Part shown: positions 1 through 7,659 of the stretch, piece by piece | Position numbering within the stretch: position 1 is the first letter of the stretch | Layout: each line of letters starts with the position of its first letter | Assembly (NCBI RefSeq): GCF_008360935.1 | Contig: NZ_SRXO01000002.1 | Coordinates: 372,001 to 436,000, forward strand | Origin: Siccirubricoccus phaeus | Lineage (GTDB): Bacteria; Pseudomonadota; Alphaproteobacteria; Acetobacterales; Acetobacteraceae | Reading direction: 5' to 3' | Length of the DNA: 64,000 bases | Made by a program: the position numbers and the translations under genes | Notes under the pieces: model-generated | Seen by the model: the letters and a program-made list of their open reading frames with translations, nothing else | What the model was told of the DNA's origin: nothing | The model's database searches: none

Positions 1-1
1 G

Positions 2-1030
2 CCCAACCCGAACCGGCTGCGCTGGAACCCGCTGCCCATGCCGGAGGTGCCGGTGGATTTCATCGCCGGCCTCATCACCATCGGCGCGACTGCGCCGGCG
101 GAGGCGCTTTCCGGCGTTACCATCCATGTCTATCGCGCGACCGCCTCGATGCAGCGCGTCTTTATGGATGCGGATGGGGAGCTGCTGCTCGTCCCGCAGC
201 AGGGGCGGCTGCTGCTGGCCACCGAATGCGGCCGGCTGCCGGTCGCGCCGGGGGAGATCGCCGTCATCCCCTGCGGCATGAAATTCCGCGTGGAGCTGCC
301 GGATGGCGCGGCGCGCGGCTATCTGGCGGAGAATCACGGCGCGCCGCTGCGCCTGCCGGATCTCGGGCCGATCGGCGCCAATGGCCTGGCCAATCCGCGC
401 GATTTCCTCTCGCCTGTGGCGTGGTACGAGGAGCGCGACGAACCGACCGAGCTGGTGCAGAAATTCCAGGGCACGCTGTGGTTCACCAAGCTGGACCACT
501 CGCCGCTGGACGTGGTGGCCTGGCACGGCAACAACGTGCCCTACAAGTACGATACGGCGCGGTTCAACGCGATCGGCACGATCAGCTTCGACCATCCGGA
601 CCCGTCGATCTTCACCGTGCTGACCAGCCCGACCACGGCGCCGGGGTTGGCGAATATGGATTTCGTCATCTTCCCGCCGCGCTGGATGGTGGCGGAGCAG
701 ACCTTCCGGCCGCCCTGGTTCCACCGCAACGTGATGAACGAGTGCATGGGGCTGGTGCAGGGCGTCTATGACGGCAAGGCGGAGGGCTTCCTGCCCGGCG
801 GCATCTCGCTGCATCCCCGCATGTCCGGCCACGGGCCGGATGCGCCGACGACGGCGCGCGCGATTGCGGCGGAGCTGGCGCCGCACAAGATCGAGGGCAC
901 CCTGGCCTTCATGTTCGAGACCAGCCAGGTGATCCGGGCGACGCGCTACGCCATGGAATGCCCGGAGCTGCAGGCGAACTACGATAGCTGCTGGGACGGG
1001 TTGCCGAAGAGCTTCACGGGAGCCGGGTGA
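2..1030 (+). CDS. hmgA: Homogentisate 1,2-dioxygenase, 5' end cut by the window edge
   Basis: Opens the aromatic ring of homogentisate to maleylacetoacetate in tyrosine/phenylalanine degradation. The reading frame is open from base 2 (before the Met at 38 it reads [11 protein letters not shown], a typical internal HmgA stretch), so the true start lies left of the window; about 343 codons of a family that is usually about 430-450 residues are present. Counting from the Met at 38, the iron site is intact: His229 (FHRN), Glu235 and His265 (GHGPD), with His259 (SLHP), at the same spacing as the human enzyme. The stop TGA overlaps the ATG of fahA (TGATG), so the two are translationally coupled steps of one pathway; the intervening isomerase (maiA) is not visible here. 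Confidence 0.95.
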   Translation, partial: PNPNRLRWNPLPMPEVPVDFIAGLITIGATAPAEALSGVTIHVYRATASMQRVFMDADGELLLVPQQGRLLLATECGRLPVAPGEIAVIPCGMKFRVELPDGAARGYLAENHGAPLRLPDLGPIGANGLANPRDFLSPVAWYEERDEPTELVQKFQGTLWFTKLDHSPLDVVAWHGNNVPYKYDTARFNAIGTISFDHPDPSIFTVLTSPTTAPGLANMDFVIFPPRWMVAEQTFRPPWFHRNVMNECMGLVQGVYDGKAEGFLPGGISLHPRMSGHGPDAPTTARAIAAELAPHKIEGTLAFMFETSQVIRATRYAMECPELQANYDSCWDGLPKSFTGAG

Positions 1031-2301
1031 TGGATGCGACGCATGATCCGGGGCTGCGGAGCTTCGTCGACAGCGCCGATGGGCATCCGGATTTCCCCAT
1101 CCAGAACCTGCCCTTCGGCGTCTTTGCGCCGCCGGGCGGGGCGAAGCGGGGCGGCGTGGCGATCGGCGAGAAGGTGCTGGATCTCGGGGCCATCGCGCCG
1201 TTGCTGGCAGGCGAAGCGAAGCGCGCGGCGGAGGCGGCGGCCGGGGAGGTGCTGAACCCGTTCTTCGCCCTCGGCGCCGGGCCGCGGCGGGCGCTGCGGG
1301 CGGCGCTGTCCCGGCTGCTGGCGCATGACAGTGCCAAGGCAACGGAGGTGCGGCCGCATCTCTACGACACCGCCGCCTGCACGCTGCATCTGCCGGCGCG
1401 CATCGGCGACTACACCGATTTCTACGCCGGCATCCATCACGCGACCAATGCGGGCAAGCTGTTCCGGCCGGACAACCCGCTGCTGCCCAACTATAAATAC
1501 GTCCCCGTGGCCTATCATGGCCGGGCTTCCACCGTGCGCGTCTCCGGCAGCGCGGTGAAGCGGCCGATGGGGCAGCGCAAGCTGCCGGGCGAGGATGGCC
1601 CGAGCTTCGGCCCCTGCCAGCGGCTGGATTACGAGATGGAATTCGGCATCTGGATCGGCCCGGGCAATGACGCGCCGATCCCCATCGGCCGCGCCGCCGA
1701 GCACATCGCCGGCTTCTGCCTGCTGAACGACTGGTCGGCGCGGGACATCCAGGCCTGGGAAGCGCAGCCGCTGGGGCCTTTCCTCGCCAAGAATTTCCAC
1801 ACCTCCGTCAGCCCCTGGGTGGTGACGCCGGAGGCGCTGGCGCCCTTCCGCATCGCCCAGCCCCCGCGGCCGGAGGGCGACCCGAAGCCGCTGGACTATC
1901 TGTGGGACGAAGCGGATCAGGCCGGCGGCGCGCTGGACCTGGCGGTGGAGGTGCTGCTGCAGACGAGGCAGGGTGGCCCCTTCCGGCTTTCCATCGCCAA
2001 TACCAGCCAGCTTTATTGGAGCTTCGCGCAGATGGTGGCGCACCACACGGTGGGCGGCTGCGCGCTGGCGCCGGGCGATTTGTTCGGCAGCGGCACCATC
2101 TCCGCCCCCAGCGAGGATGGCTACGGCGCGCTGCTGGAACTGACCTATGGCGGCCAGAAGCCGGTGACGCTGCCGAATGGCGAGGAGCGCCGCTTCCTGG
2201 AGGATGGTGACACGGTGATCTTCCGCGCCCGCGCCGCGCGAGAAGGCCACGCCTCCATCGGCTTCGGCGAATGCCGCGGCACTATGCTGCCTGCTGCGTA
2301 G
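1030..2301 (+). CDS. fahA: Fumarylacetoacetase
   Basis: Hydrolyses fumarylacetoacetate to fumarate and acetoacetate, the last step of homogentisate degradation, in the cytoplasm. 423 residues from the ATG at 1030, the usual length. An N-terminal SH3-like part is followed by the FAH fold; the metal and catalytic residues are visible: Asp130 (YTDFY), His136/137, Glu202 and Glu204 (YEMEF), Asp234 (LNDWSARD) and Lys254 (FLAKNF). A GTG at 1027 is also in frame, but the ATG that overlaps the hmgA stop is the simpler start. It follows hmgA with a 1-base overlap, so the pair is an operon. Confidence is high for the function. Confidence 0.96.
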   Translation: MDATHDPGLRSFVDSADGHPDFPIQNLPFGVFAPPGGAKRGGVAIGEKVLDLGAIAPLLAGEAKRAAEAAAGEVLNPFFALGAGPRRALRAALSRLLAHDSAKATEVRPHLYDTAACTLHLPARIGDYTDFYAGIHHATNAGKLFRPDNPLLPNYKYVPVAYHGRASTVRVSGSAVKRPMGQRKLPGEDGPSFGPCQRLDYEMEFGIWIGPGNDAPIPIGRAAEHIAGFCLLNDWSARDIQAWEAQPLGPFLAKNFHTSVSPWVVTPEALAPFRIAQPPRPEGDPKPLDYLWDEADQAGGALDLAVEVLLQTRQGGPFRLSIANTSQLYWSFAQMVAHHTVGGCALAPGDLFGSGTISAPSEDGYGALLELTYGGQKPVTLPNGEERRFLEDGDTVIFRARAAREGHASIGFGECRGTMLPAA

Positions 2302-2302
2302 C

Positions 2303-2441
2303 GAAGGCGCATGAATGCGCCTTCGACAGCGTCGAAGGCGACCCTTCGCCAAAGCCATGGGGCTGGTTTCGGGTCAAGGACGAAGCCGCGCGAGGCGCGG
2401 TGCGGCTTCGCCGCATCCTTGACTCGAAACCGGCCCCATGG
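2303..2441. repeat. Nested inverted repeats between fahA and the CoA-transferase gene
   Basis: Three dyads sit in this 229-bp gap. A 10-bp perfect stem lies at 2303-2324 directly after the fahA stop, a 7-bp stem at about 2322-2338, and then a long imperfect palindrome with about 40-base arms spans 2355-2441 (both ends read CCATGG; arms share GGTTTCGxGTCAAGGA and GAAGCCGC). No T-run follows, so a classical intrinsic terminator is not obvious; transcription end signal, mRNA-stabilising hairpin or REP-like mobile repeat are all possible. Confidence 0.6.
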
Positions 2442-2530
2442 CCGTTGCTTGGGGTGCGCCTCCGGCGCGGCGTCGAGCGCGCATGGCGCGCCGGGCGCGA
2501 CCGCGTTCTGACGAAAGGGGAGGGAAGGGG

Positions 2531-3700
2531 ATGAGCGTCCTCGCAGGCATCAAGGTCGTGGAACTCGGCCAGGTCCTCGCCGGGCCCTTCGCCGGCGCCA
2601 TCCTTGCCGATCTCGGCGCCGAGGTGTGGAAGGTGGAAAAGCCCGAAGGCGGCGACGATGCCCGCCAGATGGGCCCCGCCTTCCGCCATGGCGACGCGCT
2701 GAACTTCCATGAATTCAACCGCGGCAAGCGCAGCGTCGCGCTGGATCTGAAAGCGCCGGAGGGGCTGGACGCGCTGTTCCGCCTGCTCTCGGATGCGGAC
2801 ATCCTGCTGCACAATCTCCGCCCCGGCGTCGCCGATGCGCTGGGTTTCGGCGCGGCGGTGGTGACGGCCCGCTTCCCCAGGCTGATCTATTGCGAGATGG
2901 GCGCCTTCGGCCATCTCGGCCCGCTGCGCCTGCGCCCGGGCTATGAGCCGCTCTTCCAGGCCTTCTGCGGCCTCTCCTCCATCACCGGCGAGCCGGACGG
3001 CCCGCCGGTGCGCATGGGTGCTTCCGTGGTGGATCAGGGCACCGGCATGTGGACCGTCATCGGCGCGCTGGCCGCGCTGGAGCAACGCCGCCGCACCGGG
3101 GCGGGCTGCGTGGTGAACACCTCGCTGTTCGAGACGGCGCTGATGTGGGCCGGGCAGAAGATCAGCGCCTATGTGAACACGGGCAAGCAGCCGGAGCGCC
3201 ACGCCTCCGGCCATCCGAATTTCGTGCCCTACCAGGCCTTCGCCACCGCCGACGGCCCGCTGCTGGTCTGCTGCGGCAATGACCGGCTCTTCGCCAAATT
3301 CTGCGCCGTGACCGGTGCGCCGGACTGGCCTGCCGACCCGCGCTTCGCCACCAACCGCGCCAGGCTGGCGAACAAGGACGCGCTGCTGCCGGAGATCGCC
3401 GCGCTGCTCGCGCCCTGGCCGCGCGCCGTGCTGGCGGAGAAGCTGGTGGCCGCCGGCGTGCCCTGCGCCCCGGTGAACACGATTCCGGAAATCCTCGCCG
3501 AGCCGCAGACTGCGGCGATGGAAATGCTGCAGCCGGTGCCGGGCGAGGATTTCTCCCTCGTCGCCATGCCGCTGTCCTTCGACGGGGAGCGCCCGCGCAT
3601 TCGCCATGGCGCGCCGCGGCTGGGACAGGATTCCGCGCCGCGGCTCAATCAGCACGGCATGACCTCCGAGGTCATCGAATCCGCGCGCGAAGCAGGGTGA
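2531..3700 (+). CDS. CaiB/BaiF family (family III) CoA-transferase
   Basis: Family III CoA-transferases move CoA between an acyl-CoA donor and a carboxylic acid through an aspartyl-CoA thioester; the substrate here is not known. 389 residues. The start at ATG 2531 gives MSVLAGIKVVELGQVLAGPF, the canonical family N-terminus, behind the purine-rich GGGGAGGGAAGGGG; the frame is open upstream but only across the palindromic gap. The catalytic Asp is Asp168 (ASVVDQGTG), and the GPFAG, DLGAEV, KVEKPEGGD and NRGKRS stretches are conserved. It ends in SPxRSVAEV-like order replaced by VNTIPEILAEPQ. Downstream a SnoaL-like gene follows 50 bases on. Often found next to enoyl-CoA hydratase or acyl-CoA dehydrogenase genes, which are absent here. 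Confidence 0.9.
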   Translation: MSVLAGIKVVELGQVLAGPFAGAILADLGAEVWKVEKPEGGDDARQMGPAFRHGDALNFHEFNRGKRSVALDLKAPEGLDALFRLLSDADILLHNLRPGVADALGFGAAVVTARFPRLIYCEMGAFGHLGPLRLRPGYEPLFQAFCGLSSITGEPDGPPVRMGASVVDQGTGMWTVIGALAALEQRRRTGAGCVVNTSLFETALMWAGQKISAYVNTGKQPERHASGHPNFVPYQAFATADGPLLVCCGNDRLFAKFCAVTGAPDWPADPRFATNRARLANKDALLPEIAALLAPWPRAVLAEKLVAAGVPCAPVNTIPEILAEPQTAAMEMLQPVPGEDFSLVAMPLSFDGERPRIRHGAPRLGQDSAPRLNQHGMTSEVIESAREAG

Positions 3701-3750
3701 TCTCCCGGCATCGGCGGGGCTGGTCCCGCCGGTTGCCGAGGAGATCACCC

Positions 3751-4116
3751 ATGTCCACCCATGACGCGCTGATCGACCGCTACATCGCCTGCTGGAACGA
3801 GGCCGATCCGGCCCGCCGCCGCGCCCTGATCGCCGAGACCTTCGCCGAGGGCGCGACCTATCTGGACCCGCTGCACGCGGCGGAGGGGCAGGAGGGCATC
3901 GCCGCCCTCATCGAGGGCGCGCAGCGGCAATTTCCGGGCCTTGCCTTCAGCCGCCGCGGCGGGGCGGATGCGCATCACGACCGGCTGCGCTTCGCCTGGG
4001 CGCTGGGCCCGGCCGGGGGCGAGGCGGTGGCGGGTGGCACGGATGTCGGGAGGCTGGCCGTGGATGGCCGCTTCGCCTCCGTGCTCGGCTTCATCGATTT
4101 CGCGCCGAAGGGGTGA
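3751..4116 (+). CDS. SnoaL-like / NTF2-fold small protein
   Basis: A 121-residue protein of the nuclear transport factor 2 superfamily. Seen: the N-terminal helix with IDRYIACWNEADPARRRALIAETFAEGATYLDPL, then AEGQEGIAALIEGAQRQFPGLAF and the beta strands RLRFAWALGP and VLGFIDFAPKG, in the normal SnoaL order. The start at 3751 has GAGGAGA nine bases upstream; a longer in-frame start at 3697 would add an arginine-rich tail without a ribosome site. Members of this fold range from polyketide cyclases to dehydrochlorinases and many have no known activity, so no substrate is proposed. Its stop overlaps the possible GTG start of the next gene. Confidence 0.8.
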   Translation: MSTHDALIDRYIACWNEADPARRRALIAETFAEGATYLDPLHAAEGQEGIAALIEGAQRQFPGLAFSRRGGADAHHDRLRFAWALGPAGGEAVAGGTDVGRLAVDGRFASVLGFIDFAPKG

Positions 4117-4121
4117 GGGAC

Positions 4122-4517
4122 ATGGTCATCCTCTCCTCCTTCCTTCGCCGCGTGCTGTGGCTGGATGCGGCGTCCTGCCTCGGCATGGGGGTGCTGCTGG
4201 CGGCCCTGGCCGGGACGCTCGGCGGCGCGCTGCACCTGCCCGTGACATTGCTGCGCGAAAGCGGGCTGTTCCTGCTGCTGTTCGGCTTCGTGCTGGCCTG
4301 GATGGCGAGCCGCGCCGCCCTGCCCCGTTGGCTGCTTTGGCTGGTCATTCTGGGCAATGCGCTCTGGGCCCTGGATAGCCTGTTGCTGCTACCCTTGGGG
4401 CTGGTGGTGCCGAATCTGCCTGGCGAGGTCTTTCTCGTCGCTCAGGCGCTTTTCGTCGCCCTGTTGGCCATGCTCGAATATCGTGGCTTGCAGGCCGCCG
4501 CGGCGCAGCCTGCCTAG
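4122..4517 (+). CDS. Small integral membrane protein, about four transmembrane helices
   Basis: 131 residues from ATG 4122. An in-frame GTG at 4113 overlaps the previous stop, but AAGGGG at 4109-4114 is well placed for the ATG. Four hydrophobic segments are visible at roughly residues 12-33, 46-63, 69-93 and 101-121, with short polar links (RESG, ASRAALPRW). No catalytic motif is seen. I do not recognise the family with certainty; it is similar in build to small DoxX-like or DUF-type inner-membrane proteins. It is tightly spaced to the SnoaL-like gene, so the two are probably co-transcribed. Confidence 0.7.
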   Translation: MVILSSFLRRVLWLDAASCLGMGVLLAALAGTLGGALHLPVTLLRESGLFLLLFGFVLAWMASRAALPRWLLWLVILGNALWALDSLLLLPLGLVVPNLPGEVFLVAQALFVALLAMLEYRGLQAAAAQPA

Positions 4518-4594
4518 AACAAGGTTTCCAAAGGCCTTTCGGCCTCCATCGACGATGCTGCGCATCGTGGTGGGAGCCCTTCGTGGGGGAGCGC

Positions 4595-4615
4595 GAGGGA
4601 GGCAGAGCCTCCCTC
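4595..4615. terminator. Perfect GC hairpin between membrane-protein gene and Ldh-family gene
   Basis: GAGGGAGGC and GCCTCCCTC form a 9-bp perfect stem with an AGA loop, 15 bases before the next start codon. There is no U-tract. It could end the upstream transcript or act as a leader hairpin next to the ribosome site GGAGGG at 4621-4626, with which its left arm shares sequence. A smaller stem (AAGGCC/GGCCT) lies at about 4529-4546. Confidence 0.4.
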
Positions 4616-4630
4616 GTTGGGGAGGGTGAG

Positions 4631-5683
4631 ATGTCCGGGATGGTCACCACCGAGGCGCTCCGCGCCTTCATCGCACGCTGCTACATCGCCGCCGGCGTGC
4701 CCGCGGCCGATGCCGCGACGGTTGCCGGCCTGATGGCCGAGGCCGATCTCATCGGCGCCGATGGCCATGGCGTGTTCCGCCTGCCGCAATACATCCGCCG
4801 CATCCGCGCCGGCGGCATGAACCCGCGCGCCGTGCCGCGCATCGTGGAGGAGCGCCCCGCCGCCGCGCTGGTGGATGGCGATAACGGCCTCGGCCATCTC
4901 GCCGTGACGCTGGCGGCGCAGACCGCCATCGCCAAGGCGCGCAGCCAGGGCGTCGCCTGGTGCGGCGTGCGCATGGGCAACCATGCCGGGCCGGCCAGCC
5001 TCTACGCCCGCATGCCGATGGCGGCGGGGATGATCGGCCTCTACCTCGCGGTCGGCAGCGCCAACCACCTGCCACCCTGGGGCGGGCTGGAGCTGCTGCT
5101 CTCCACCAACCCCATCGCCGTCGCCGTGCCCACCGAGCACGAGCCGCCCATCGTGCTGGACATGGCCACCACCGTCGCCGCCTATGGCAAGGTGAAGGTG
5201 AAGGCCCAGCGCGGCGAGTCGATGCCGGAAGGCTGGATGATCGACCGGCTGGGCCAGCCCCTGCTGGATCCGAAGCGCGCGAATGAGGGGCTGCTGCTGC
5301 CGATCGGCGGCTACAAGGGCTATGGCCTGGCGCTGATCTTCGGCCTGCTCGCCGGCACGCTGAACGGCGCGGCGATGGGCAGCGACGTCGTCGACTTCAA
5401 CGCCGACGACAGCAGCGTGACCAATACCGGCCAGGCGATCCTCGCCATCGACATCGCGGCCTTCGGCGACCCCGCGGCGTTCCGCGCCCGGGTGGATGCG
5501 CTGGCGCGGGAGCTGCGCGGCAGCCAGCGCCTGCCCGGGGTGGACCGCATCTTCCTGCCCGGCGAGCAGAGTCACGCCACCCGCGCCCGCCGCGTGGCGG
5601 AAGGCATCCCCATCCCCCCGCCGCTGCGCGCCACGCTGGACGGGCTGGCGGGGGAGCTGGGCGTGACGCCCCTGTTCGGCTGA
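4631..5683 (+). CDS. Ldh family (malate/L-lactate/ureidoglycolate dehydrogenase type) oxidoreductase
   Basis: 350 residues; NAD(P)-dependent 2-hydroxyacid or related oxidoreductase of the Ldh_2 family, which is unrelated to classical lactate dehydrogenase. Start ATG 4631 sits behind GGAGGG. Conserved pieces: SADGHGVFRLPQY-type motif with Asp44 and His46, DGDNGLGH, the GVRMGNHAGPASLYARM nucleotide/substrate loop, STNPIAVAVPT, VLDMATT, the GYKGYGLALI segment and the C-terminal RIFLPGE. Substrates in the family include malate, lactate, ureidoglycolate, 2,3-diketogulonate and sulfolactate, so this one is not assigned. It is followed 43 bases on by a Bug receptor gene, a common pairing that hints at uptake and oxidation of a small organic acid (inference). 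Confidence 0.9.
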   Translation: MSGMVTTEALRAFIARCYIAAGVPAADAATVAGLMAEADLIGADGHGVFRLPQYIRRIRAGGMNPRAVPRIVEERPAAALVDGDNGLGHLAVTLAAQTAIAKARSQGVAWCGVRMGNHAGPASLYARMPMAAGMIGLYLAVGSANHLPPWGGLELLLSTNPIAVAVPTEHEPPIVLDMATTVAAYGKVKVKAQRGESMPEGWMIDRLGQPLLDPKRANEGLLLPIGGYKGYGLALIFGLLAGTLNGAAMGSDVVDFNADDSSVTNTGQAILAIDIAAFGDPAAFRARVDALARELRGSQRLPGVDRIFLPGEQSHATRARRVAEGIPIPPPLRATLDGLAGELGVTPLFG

Positions 5684-5726
5684 GCCCCGCTGCCGCAGGA
5701 TGGCGGCAAAACGGGAGGATGTCCGG

Positions 5727-6689
5727 ATGCGCCTGCTGCTCGCGTTTGCCCTTGCGCTGCTGCCCGGCCTGGCCCGGGCGCAGGAGGCGCCCTTTCCCTC
5801 GCGCCCCATCACCCTGCTGGTCGGCTTCGCCCCCGGCGGCGGGACGGACATCCTGGCAAGGCTGATCGCGCCGAAGCTCTCGGAGGAATTCGGCCAGCCC
5901 GTCGCCGTGGAGAACCGCACCGGCGGCGGCGGCACCATCGCCGTGGTGGCCGCCATTCGGGCGCGGCCGGACGGGCATACGGTGACGCTCGGCACCCTCT
6001 CCAACAATGTCCAGGTGCCGCTGGCGATGCGCAGCCCGCCCTTCGACCCGCAGCGGGACGTGACGCCGCTGGTGCAGGTGGCGAGCGTGCCGCTGGTGAT
6101 GGTGGTGCCGGAAACCTCGCCGGCCCGCAGCGTCGCGGAATTCGTCGCCCTGGCGAAGGCGCAGCCGGGGGCGCTGAACCATGCCAGCAACGGCGTCGGC
6201 ACCACCCAGCACATGGCGGCGGCGCTGTTCATGCTGGGCACCGGCACGCAGTTGACGCATGTGCCCTATCGCGGCAGCGGGCCGGCGACCATCGACCTGA
6301 CGGCCGGGGTGGTGAACGTGAACTTCGACACGCTCTCCACCGTGCTGCCGCATATCCGGCAGAACCGACTGCGGGCGCTGGCGGTGACCACCCGCGCCCG
6401 CTCCGACCAATTGCCGGAGGTGCCGACGATGATCGAGGCCGGGCTGGCGGAGTACGACATCGACCTCTGGTACACGCTGTTCGGCCCCGCCGGGCTGCCG
6501 GAGGGGGCGGCGCAGCGCTGGGCGCAGGCGGTGAACGCCGCCTTCGCCGATCCGGCGTTCCGCGCCAGGCTGGTCGAATCGGGCTTCGGCCCGGCCGGCG
6601 GCTCGCCCGGCCAGGCGGCGACGGTGCTGAATGCCGATATCGCCCGCTACCGGGAGGTGATCCGGCGGGCCGATATCCGGCTGGAGTAG
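5727..6689 (+). CDS. Bug family (TctC-like) periplasmic solute receptor
   Basis: Periplasmic substrate-binding protein of the tripartite tricarboxylate transporter type. 320 residues; start ATG 5727 is preceded by GGGAGGA at the right distance, and an upstream ATG at 5700 has no such site. A signal peptide covers about residues 1-18 (hydrophobic LLLAFALALLPGLARA then QEAP). Bug hallmarks: FPSRPITLLVGFAPGGGTDILARL near the N-terminus, ENRTGGGG, HVPYRGSGPA, and DLWYTLFGPAGLP. No TctA or TctB membrane subunit is in the window, so it is an orphan receptor, as usual for the many Bug paralogues of this group. Ligand unknown; probably a carboxylate. Confidence 0.9.
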   Translation: MRLLLAFALALLPGLARAQEAPFPSRPITLLVGFAPGGGTDILARLIAPKLSEEFGQPVAVENRTGGGGTIAVVAAIRARPDGHTVTLGTLSNNVQVPLAMRSPPFDPQRDVTPLVQVASVPLVMVVPETSPARSVAEFVALAKAQPGALNHASNGVGTTQHMAAALFMLGTGTQLTHVPYRGSGPATIDLTAGVVNVNFDTLSTVLPHIRQNRLRALAVTTRARSDQLPEVPTMIEAGLAEYDIDLWYTLFGPAGLPEGAAQRWAQAVNAAFADPAFRARLVESGFGPAGGSPGQAATVLNADIARYREVIRRADIRLE

Positions 6690-6844
6690 CGGCGTGTCGG
6701 CACCGCCAGGGCGGGGCGGCGGCGTGGACATGCGGGCCGCGCTGGTTGTTATTGGTTATTATTGGTTGCCGCCCAATGCGCTGACCGTGCCGGGCGGACG
6801 GAGGCCTATCTCCGTCCCGTGCCTCGCGGCTGGGCCTCTCGTCC

Positions 6845-6947
6845 AGAGCGGGATCGGTTGAGCTTCGCTCACCCGTCCTGCTCCGGCGCATTGTCTGGTC
6901 GCGGCTTCACGGTTCCGATCGATTCGACCTCGGCCGATCACGCTCCA
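6845..6947. repeat. About 105-bp repeat with complementary ends, copy A (family R1)
   Basis: Begins AGAGCGGGATCGGTTGAG and ends CTCGGCCGATCACGCTC, i.e. its ends are inverted copies of each other. The inner part (GGTCGCGG-TTCACGG-TTC-GATCGATTCGACC) matches copies at 32847-32954 and 52679-52783; a half copy is at 50551-50591. It abuts the MITE-like element starting at 6948. Lies in the non-coding stretch 6690-7213. Confidence 0.75.
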
Positions 6948-7132
6948 GGAGCCTGTTGCAGAAGGGTCCGGCGCGTCTCGGCGGGTCCTTTCCGCCCTGG
7001 CGTCATGCGCCGGCGTGCGGTTCGCATGCCTCCCGCGAAGCTGCCGATGCGACCGACATCGGCGGCATGCACCTTTGACCGGACGCAGATCCTTTGCCGA
7101 TCCGCCGCCGGGACCCTTTTGCGACAGGCTCC
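6948..7132. mobile_element. MITE-like element with 22-bp terminal inverted repeats, full copy
   Basis: The left end (6948-6969, starting GGAGCCTGTTGCAGAAGG) and the right end (7111-7132, inverted: GGAGCCTGTCGCAAAAGG) agree at 20 of 22 positions. The 185-bp element has no transposase reading frame. Its reverse complement matches 40840-40999 over about 150 bases, including GGGTCCCGGC-GCGGATCGGC and GACGCCAGGGCGGAAAGG. Terminal repeats plus an internal size too small for a transposase suggest a non-autonomous transposon; an IS5-type parent is a guess from the GAGCCTGT ends. No clear target duplication is seen. Confidence 0.65.
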
Positions 7133-7213
7133 AGCCCGGACGCAGCTACGTGCTCACGGCCCGCCGCAGGCTCGTGCCGCTTAGGCAGCCCCCGGTGCCA
7201 TCGACCGCGTGGC

Positions 7214-7567
7214 TCAGCGGACCGGCCGCGCCGGGGCCGCCACCGGGGGTGGTGCCGCCTGGGGCGGGCTGGCCGGGGTGATGGGCACATAGCCCGGGAT
7301 ATAGAGTTGGCCGCCCGGCCAGGTCGCCCCGGGGGGCGGGGCATAGACCACCGGCGGCGGCGCGTAATAGATGGGCGGCGGCACGTAATAGGCGACCGGC
7401 GGCGGATACCAGCGCGGCCCCCAGTAATAGGCCGGCGGGCCGATATGGAAGCCGATCCCGACATGCGGGCCGGAATGCCAGCGATGCGCCGCAACCGGCT
7501 GCGGCAGGGCAAGCACGCCGAGTCCGAGGAAAGCGGCGCCGAGAAGCCAGGCCTTGCGGGTGGACAT
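7214..7567 (-). CDS. Secreted proline/tyrosine-rich protein of unknown function
   Basis: 117 residues. The N-terminus is a good signal peptide (MSTRKAWLLGAAFLGLGVLALPQPVAA, cleavage about residue 27). The mature part is low-complexity: HRWHSGPHVGIGFHIGPPAYYWGPRWYPPP, then repeated YYVPPP / YYAPPP / VVYAPPP blocks and a Pro/Ala tail. This composition is common in small envelope proteins of alphaproteobacteria, where the function is unknown. Start chosen at 7567 because GGAGG lies just upstream on the minus strand. The tail contains no Cys or catalytic motif. It stands alone between the repeat island and the lyase gene. Confidence 0.75.
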   Translation of the reverse strand: MSTRKAWLLGAAFLGLGVLALPQPVAAHRWHSGPHVGIGFHIGPPAYYWGPRWYPPPVAYYVPPPIYYAPPPVVYAPPPGATWPGGQLYIPGYVPITPASPPQAAPPPVAAPARPVR

Positions 7568-7659
7568 GGCGGTGAACCTCCAACCCTGGACATAGGAAGT
7601 CGGCCCGCCCGTGGAAAGCGGCGTGCCTGTATCGAACCGCGTCGGTGCGGGGCCGGAAC

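Noticed and set aside
6762-7184. A 140-residue plus-strand frame in the 6.7-7.2 kb gap
   Set aside because: It lies over repeat R1 and the MITE-like element; no domain, no ribosome site, and codon use typical of chance frames.
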